Shown in pieces: positions 58,459-64,000 of a stretch of 64,000 nt of DNA. Source of the stretch: Trichobilharzia regenti. Lineage: Eukaryota > Platyhelminthes > Trematoda > Strigeidida > Schistosomatidae. Position numbers and translations under genes: made by a program. The notes under the pieces were generated by a model. That model worked only from the letters and a program-made list of their open reading frames with translations, had not been told where the DNA came from and made no database searches. Within the stretch, counting starts at the first letter, position 1, and each line of letters begins with the position of its first letter. The stretch covers positions 80,981,168-81,045,167 of the forward strand of contig OX235270.1 of the NCBI GenBank assembly GCA_944472135.2, read 5' to 3'.

Positions 58459-58818
58459 TGTCAATGGAGTTGAAGATTGAACGATCAATTCATGGTTGTT
58501 TGCTCAAAATCAACTTCCCCAATTTTCGCGGAGGCATCAATACGACAGTCATCGCCTCATCGGTCGCTGTTCAGAAAGAAGTCAGCAGTAAACCATCAGA
58601 AGTAATATTGTGATTTATTATTGTGATATTTGTTCATAGACCTTAGTTCAATTGTTATTTTTATATGTTGGTGTAACAATAAAGAATTCTCAAGCGGCCA
58701 ATCGGTGTTTTGGTTTTTTCGTCCGTTATAACTAAGCGTTTCTGAAAACTTCAAGGAACAGCGTGGGCCCGAGCGTAGCAAGAGCTGGGCATTAACGGTT
58801 TATGAGACGTAGCTGACA
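58459..58818 (+). repeat. 5' LTR of BEL/Pao element
   Basis: 360 bp, TGTCAATGG to GCTGACA, with an AATAAA at about 58677. The same unit recurs at 61971-62330 and, diverged, at 3995-4345. Confidence 0.9.
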
Positions 58819-60819
58819 GTTTCTGATGGTAGAAACAGACTTTGGTGGATTCAGACAGTTGGTGAAAGTTTGGATAGTCACCGTTCATCTTTCCTGGTGC
58901 CGGTCAAGTCCTCTTTGAACAAGCAATATCTGGAACATTTTTGGAAATGGGTCAAGTTCAAAATTCCCGGGTCAAAGAAGGGACAGAGTGTCTTGGATGC
59001 AAACAGGAAAGTAAGTCATGGTGACTTGTCTGTTAATTGTAACGATGTGTCTGATGTTAGGCATGATATGGTTGATGTTACTGTTTCGCCGTCCAGGGAT
59101 AATAGGAACATCAAACTCCCTAAATTTGAACCACGGTGTTTAGATGGAAACCCGGCTGATTATTTACAATTTGTAAAGGAGTTTGAGATCATGTTGAGTG
59201 GTTTTTTATTAAATGATGAATTGAAGTTAATGTATTTGATGAGATATTGCACTGGAGATGCTGCAAGAGCTATACAGTGCTGTAAGTTTATGAAGCCAAA
59301 TGAGGGCTACGATGAGGCTATGAGCATATTACGTCAAATGTTTGGAAGACCTTCGATGATTGTAAGGAAATTATTCGAGGCTGTTAAGGGTAATGGTGGT
59401 CAATTACAGGATGACTCCTAGGCACTCACTGAGTTTTTAGATAATTTGCTAATTTACAAGAATGGAATGATTTCTATGAATTGCATTAGTGACCTCAACT
59501 CAAGTTTTATTCTAGAAGTAATAGCAAGACGCCTACCTACTCGACTGCAAAGGAAGTGGGTGAAGATAAGCTCCCGTATGGAGGATGAGGGTATCGAGCC
59601 AAAGTTTGATGATATCCAGAAACTGGTAAAAGATAGCGTCAATCAATCTATGAGCAAGTTTGCCAGTATATTGAATCTCACCCCTAGAATAGAGCAGTCT
59701 GAGAGCAAAATGCAATCATTGATGACGAAAAGGCCTAAGAGAGGTGGATATCGAGAAGGCTCCATGATGTCCAGTAATGCATATAGACCTAGTGAGTGTA
59801 ACAGGTTTCGTAGTACATCCTCAACAGATGAGTTACAAGATGCAAGACAAACACGGTTGTGTTTTACACGTTTGCAAGAAGTGCGTACAAAGGTGAACTG
59901 TGAACCAGTGAGCAAGTTCAGTGATAAGCTAAATGTAAACTCCAGGCCTGACTCCGAATTGTGTGACGATTACGGTTTACAAGGTATTACTAGTCAGAGT
60001 GAAGTTATAAAACCTTTTAGGATTTGCGAGGAGGAACCAAAATTGTCTACTTCTGTTATTAAAGAGTTTGAAAATAATAAAGTTGACGGTAAAGTGAATA
60101 TTCGTGATAATGATCATGATACTTCACAGTTGTCTTTGGTTGATCATTATGAGATGAGGGATATGCCTACTACCGCTAAGTTGAACAAAGTTTCTGTACA
60201 ACTTGAACGTGAAGTAGAAATAAATGCAGGTGCAGTTGCAGAAGGCATGCATACTTGTGAGACCGTCAGTGTGAGTGATCAGCATGTAGCCCACCTAACA
60301 TCAGGTGTTAGTGCTAAACCGGAGCTGATAGTAAAAGACAGCAGTGGTGGTGGTCTTGCAGGTAGACAAATTTCTGAAAGTCGAGCAACAACAGCTTTTG
60401 ATCCACCGCTAACTTCATCAACTGATATCAATCAGTCGTCGTTGGTGTTGTCATCCACAATGAAACAGTCGCCCATCAACTCAAGTATCTTGTGCAATGA
60501 CTATGCTAGTATCAGTTCGTTTGGAAGGACGAATATCAATGGTCAGTTTAGTGAGGATAAGCCAAGTGTAAACGAGAGAGTAATTGTTAAATTGACGTGC
60601 ATGAATAAAGGTATTTCTAGTTTCAAGTTACTATTTGAATGCTATTATCTTTGGTGTAAATTACTCTGTTTCTACACTTGGTTGATGAGATATGTCGTGT
60701 GTTTGTTCGTCATCTATATTCTACGATACAATTACATGGGCGTGTTACCGTTCAGATTTGAGGATATAGCTGATAGAAGGAAGTCAGCAAATGAACTCTG
60801 CGACGATTTTCCAACCTAG
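58819..60819 (+). pseudogene. BEL/Pao gag with C-terminal hydrophobic segment; one in-frame stop
   Basis: One frame stays open from just inside the LTR to 60819 except for a TAG at 59419-59421. The capsid-type region reads IKLPKFEPRCLDGNPADYLQ and YCTGDAARAI, the DUF1759-like pattern of BEL/Pao gag. Then EVIARRLPTRLQRKW follows. The middle is long, acidic and Ser/Thr-rich with no clear zinc knuckle. Near the end a strongly hydrophobic stretch of about 30 residues (LFECYYLWCKLLCFYTWLMR and VVCLFVIYIL) looks like one or two membrane segments. No ATG is seen at the 5' end of the frame; the first ATG after the TAG is at 59464. The tail may be a pol deletion junction joined to an env-like or pol-end sequence. 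Confidence 0.7.
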
Positions 60820-60822
60820 GGC

Positions 60823-61330
60823 GTCAACCTGAGAAGGGTTGTAGGCGTACTGCTGTAAGTCCTACAGTTCTTCAAAGGGTAGCGCATCAATGAGCAGTCC
60901 AATGTGCTTGGTGTATGATCTTGTACATATGTTCATATTGTATATACTGAATTGATATCATCTGTCATCTAGCTGTTGGTAATTCTGTTTGTGTCCGGAC
61001 GACTTCCACTTGGATCATCAACCTGAGAAGGAATGTAGGCGTACTGCTGTAAGTCCTACAGTTCTTCAAGGGTAGACTGTCGTGACAGAATCCACTTTTT
61101 TGATGTGTTGATTGTACATATGTTTGTGTTAAATAATTGTGTGAGTTCCAATTGATGTAATTGTTGGTTAATCTTGTTTGTGTCCGGACGTTCCACAACT
61201 TACAATCGTCAACCTGTGAAGGGTTGTAGGCGTACTGGTGTAAGTCCTGCAATTCTTCAAAGGAATTCCACAAAGACATGATCGGTGAGGTTGTTTGTAC
61301 TATTTGTATATACGTGTGGTGTGTCATATT
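60823..61330 (+). repeat. Three ~190-bp tandem repeats in BEL element
   Basis: Three units start at 60823, 61017 and 61208. Each begins gtcaacctg(a/t)gaag, then the block gtaggcgtactg(c/g)tgtaagtcc, and in the first two ends with tttgtgtccggacg. Inside each unit, GTAGG can pair with CCTAC to form a hairpin. They follow the gag stop directly. Confidence 0.85.
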
Positions 61331-61970
61331 AATTGGTGTTTTTTGGATTCATTGTGTTTACTCGTTGTTTTCGTATCTTGTTGTTATGCATAATTTTGTT
61401 AAAATTTTCGTCGTGATTACTTCTGAAGTTGTTTTGAGTCTTCTACATCCATGAATGAATTGATTGATGTTAGAGACAGCAGATGGGTCGTTTACGCCGG
61501 GGAGGCTAGGCTATTGCTGAGAATGAAATGCATATGGAGATAATTGTTAGCTGCGGTCCGACACGCCGGGGAGCGAGAGTGTAAACGACTGAGGCTCGCA
61601 TACGTCACCGTTACTAGAACTGAGGCAGAATGGGTGACAAGCGATCGCAGTGGTAATTGGTAGTGAGTAGATACGAGGACGTGCGTGGAGTATCATGAGG
61701 TGGTGCTATGGTCACGTTGCATTCTGCAAGAGTCATTCTAGCAAGTGACGATTGTGTTGCAAGATGTCAAGAGGATACCTTTAACTGGAAGGCGCAGGTT
61801 GTCATTGATGTGTGAGATTGTGCTGTGAGTATGCTTGTGGTGTGTTGGCTTTTCTGTTTGTTTTCCATTTCAGCTCTGTCCGTGTGACCCAGGTTCTCGC
61901 AATGGCATCCAAGTCAACGTGTATTGGTCGTGGTGGAAGAAAGGGGTTGGATCCCTTTTTTGCCGGGGAG
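61331..61970 (+). other. 3' region of BEL element
   Basis: Non-coding. The short block cgccgggga(g) occurs three times (near 61497, 61574 and 61962), the last as part of the polypurine tract. Confidence 0.5.
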
Positions 61971-62330
61971 TGTCAATGGAGTTGAAGATTGAACGATCAA
62001 TTCATGGTTGTTTGCTCAAAATCAACTTCCCCAATTTTCGCGGAGGCATCAATACGACAGTCATCGTCTCATTGGTCGCTGTTCAGAAAGAAGTCGGCAG
62101 TAAACTATCAGAAGTAATATTGTGATTTATTATTGTAATATTTGTTCACAGACCTTAGTTCAGTCATTATTTTTATATGTTGGTGTAACAATAAAGAAAT
62201 CTCAAGCGGCCAATCGGTGTTTTGGTTTTTTCGTCCGTTATAACTAAGCGTTTCTGAAAACTTCAAGGAACAGCGTGGGCCCGAGCGTAGCAAGAGCTGG
62301 GCATTAACGGTTTATGAGACGTGGCTGAAA
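61971..62330 (+). repeat. 3' LTR of BEL/Pao element
   Basis: 360 bp matching 58459-58818 with roughly ten differences. Confidence 0.9.
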
Positions 62331-62639
62331 AGGTTAGTTAGTCTTACCGGTAGCCGTAAATTTAATCAAGCCGGATATGAGAAGACTATAATCAATATTA
62401 CAATTCGTATTATCAGGGAATACATAATGCTTATTAATTGAGTGTTATAAGAGAAACAAGCGTGGTGAAGCAAGAGAACAATTGCGGCATAAATATTTTA
62501 ATCATTTTAAGTATTTTAATGACAATCTAATTTCAAGTATTAAGGATGCATAATTTCTAAGTATTATTATTTTAGTCTAGGAACTAGTGTACTTTCTGTA
62601 GTTAGATATTGAAATGTCATTTTTCACCACTCTACCAGC
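62331..62639. other. No recognised gene
   Basis: AT-rich gap between the BEL element and the next LINE. Confidence 0.45.
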
Positions 62640-64000
62640 AGTTGAGATCTTTTAGACTAGCTAGGGTGGACATGTTAATATGTTTTTCTAGGCTCCTTTT
62701 GAAACTGTCAGGCCTTTCAGAATATCTAATCCCAGAGGGTAGTTGGTTCCAAATTTGCAATATTTAATGGTGGAGAAGTTAGCTCTAGTGGTGAGTTTAC
62801 GGGTGTTGACCTTGAGAAGGTAGTCATAGTTGCGTAGTCCATACGATTTAGGATTAGCCCACGTTATGGATGAGTCACTGTTACAGTGCTTTCTTATAAC
62901 TTTGAATAAGAGAAATAAATTGCACTTCACTCTCCTTAACCATAAGGGTTCTAAGTCCAGTCGAATACATCTTTCAAGGTATTTTATTTGCTGATCATAG
63001 CCTAATATGCGTTTCGTGAGGAATCTTTGGACACTTTCAACTTTTTTCTGTCTGCTGATTTAAAACTACTGTATAAGTGGGCGCAGTATTCAAGTTTGGG
63101 GCGAATGCATATCTTATATATGGCTAATCTGGCTTCTGGAGTGTGAAAGTTGCGTAGCACAAAGCCGGTTAGACGTTTACAATCAGATACCACCTTATTT
63201 GCATGTTCAGCAAAGGTAAGATCTGAGTATGTTACCCCGAGATCTGTGACTGTGTTCGTGTCTGAGACCAGGTCACCGTACATGTATAGACACATGCTAG
63301 GTTTCCAACGTCCGAAGTATGTTATCCCAGATTTAGCTGGATTGAACGTTAATTGCCACTTTTCACTCCATTTATGTAGGCTATTTGGTCTTCTTGGATT
63401 TTACTATCAATATTCATATCACTATAGTCGAAATCATAGACAACTTTGAGGTCATCTGCAAAGAGGTATGGCTTGCCATACTTGATCATAGAGACAATAT
63501 CATTTATGAATACAATGAATAGGGTAGGGCCAAGAACACTACCTTGTATCACGCCGCTGGTTATCGGTTTGGATGTCGATAAGTGATGGTGGACTCTAAC
63601 TAATTGTTCTCTTCCTGTAAGAAGAGAATTTATCCACTCAAGTAGCCTTCCACTTATTCCATAAGATAGGGGTTTCAATATGAGTCTGTTATGTGGGACC
63701 TTATCAAAGGCTTTCCAAGCATCTAGAAATTATGTTGCTGCCGAACGACCTCTGTCTACACATTCAGTAATGTGGTCGAAATAATCTAACTGGCAAGTGA
63801 TGCACGATTTTCTATTTAGGAAACCGTATTGGAAAGGAGATATTAAGTCATTCGAGAGCAAATACTGAACAATTTGCTTCTTTACAATCTTTTCCATCAC
63901 ACGTGAAACTATGGAAGTGATGTTGATTGGGCGGCAATTAACTATGTTCGCTGTAGGTCCGGTTTTGTGAATGGGTACCACGTAAGATTTCTTCCAGCTA
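62640..64000 (-). mobile_element. CR1-like LINE, 3' part, cut by window edge
   Basis: Minus-strand RT pieces read in order: VPIHKTGPTANIVNCRPINI, VVxKVMEKI-like, SPFQYGFLNRKSCITCQL, then WKAFDKVPHN, GISGRLLEWINSLLTGREQ, GVIQGSVLGPTLFIVFINDI and the palm motif YLFADDLKVVY. After that come ERLTGF-like and IRPKLEYCAHLYSSF, the usual C-terminal tail, and RRNFFS-like remains. One TAA stop lies at 63730-63732 in the main frame, and frameshifts occur near 63350 and 63010. The 5' end lies beyond the window. The pattern fits the CR1 lineage known in schistosomes as SR1/Perere. Confidence 0.85.

Larger units (their letters stand above)
58459..62330 (+). mobile_element. BEL/Pao-type LTR element lacking pol
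   Basis: Two 360-bp LTRs (58459-58818 and 61971-62330) start TGTCAATGG and differ at roughly ten sites. The flanks agggt and aggtt match at four of five bases, a likely target-site duplication. The 3.15 kb interior has a gag of the BEL/Pao kind but no protease, reverse transcriptase or integrase motif. A G-rich polypurine tract (gccggggag) precedes the 3' LTR. It must depend on other elements to move. Confidence 0.85.

Noticed and set aside
58389..58613. 74-codon ORF shared with 61835-62125
   Set aside because: Both lie in the LTRs of the BEL element; the shared peptide is a by-product of the LTR repeat.
60823..61330. CRISPR-like array
   Set aside because: Only three long units that drift along their whole length, in a eukaryotic LTR element.

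Overview
This 64 kb window looks like nuclear DNA of a schistosome (blood fluke, genus Schistosoma or a close relative). It is AT-rich and eukaryotic, with introns of 35-64 nt beside introns of 2-7.5 kb. It is full of RTE-type and CR1-type LINEs, Ty3/gypsy and BEL/Pao LTR elements, and it carries a tRNA-headed SINE with a hammerhead remnant of the Smα type known from Schistosoma mansoni. Species cannot be fixed from the sequence alone.

Three host genes are supported. (1) A complete four-exon COX5B gene (cytochrome c oxidase subunit Vb, 131 aa) lies on the plus strand at 5735-13779. Its 7.5 kb third intron holds a 5.7 kb CsRn1/Boudicca-like gypsy element in antisense, which is itself interrupted by a 558 bp RTE fragment with a 14-bp target-site duplication. 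(2) A five-exon PPP1R8/NIPP1 gene (nuclear inhibitor of protein phosphatase 1, 426 aa) lies on the minus strand at 43796-35571. Its introns hold two RTE fragments and a Smα-like SINE. (3) An unrecognised gene at 25171-26288 (plus) encodes about 358 aa if a 41-nt micro-intron is removed. A fourth candidate is a 258-codon minus-strand ORF at 17303-18079 with no recognised family.

Layout: 1-5.7 kb is mostly non-coding, with a solo BEL-type LTR near 4 kb. COX5B and its gypsy element fill 5.7-13.8 kb. RTE relics occupy 14.0-17.1 kb and the orphan ORF 17.3-18.1 kb. A very large inverted repeat follows: arms of 5.8 kb at 18215-24011 and 27982-33828, nearly identical, around a 3.97 kb spacer that carries the unrecognised gene. 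PPP1R8 covers 35.6-43.8 kb. Two hairpin-forming repeats sit at 44.8 and 47.7 kb. A degenerate LINE at 47.9-52.1 kb is interrupted by a nearly intact RTE copy with a 7-bp duplication. A full-length but broken RTE lies at 53.6-57.5 kb and carries its own 692-bp insert with tandem repeats. A BEL/Pao element without pol is at 58.5-62.3 kb, and a CR1-like LINE runs off the right edge.

The most unusual items are the palindrome around a single gene, the pol-less BEL/Pao element whose gag reading frame ends in a membrane-type segment followed by three ~190-bp repeats, the altered zinc-binding knuckle in COX5B, the degenerate RVxF motif in NIPP1, and the orphan ORF. All family assignments come from recognisable protein motifs read by eye; no database search was possible.
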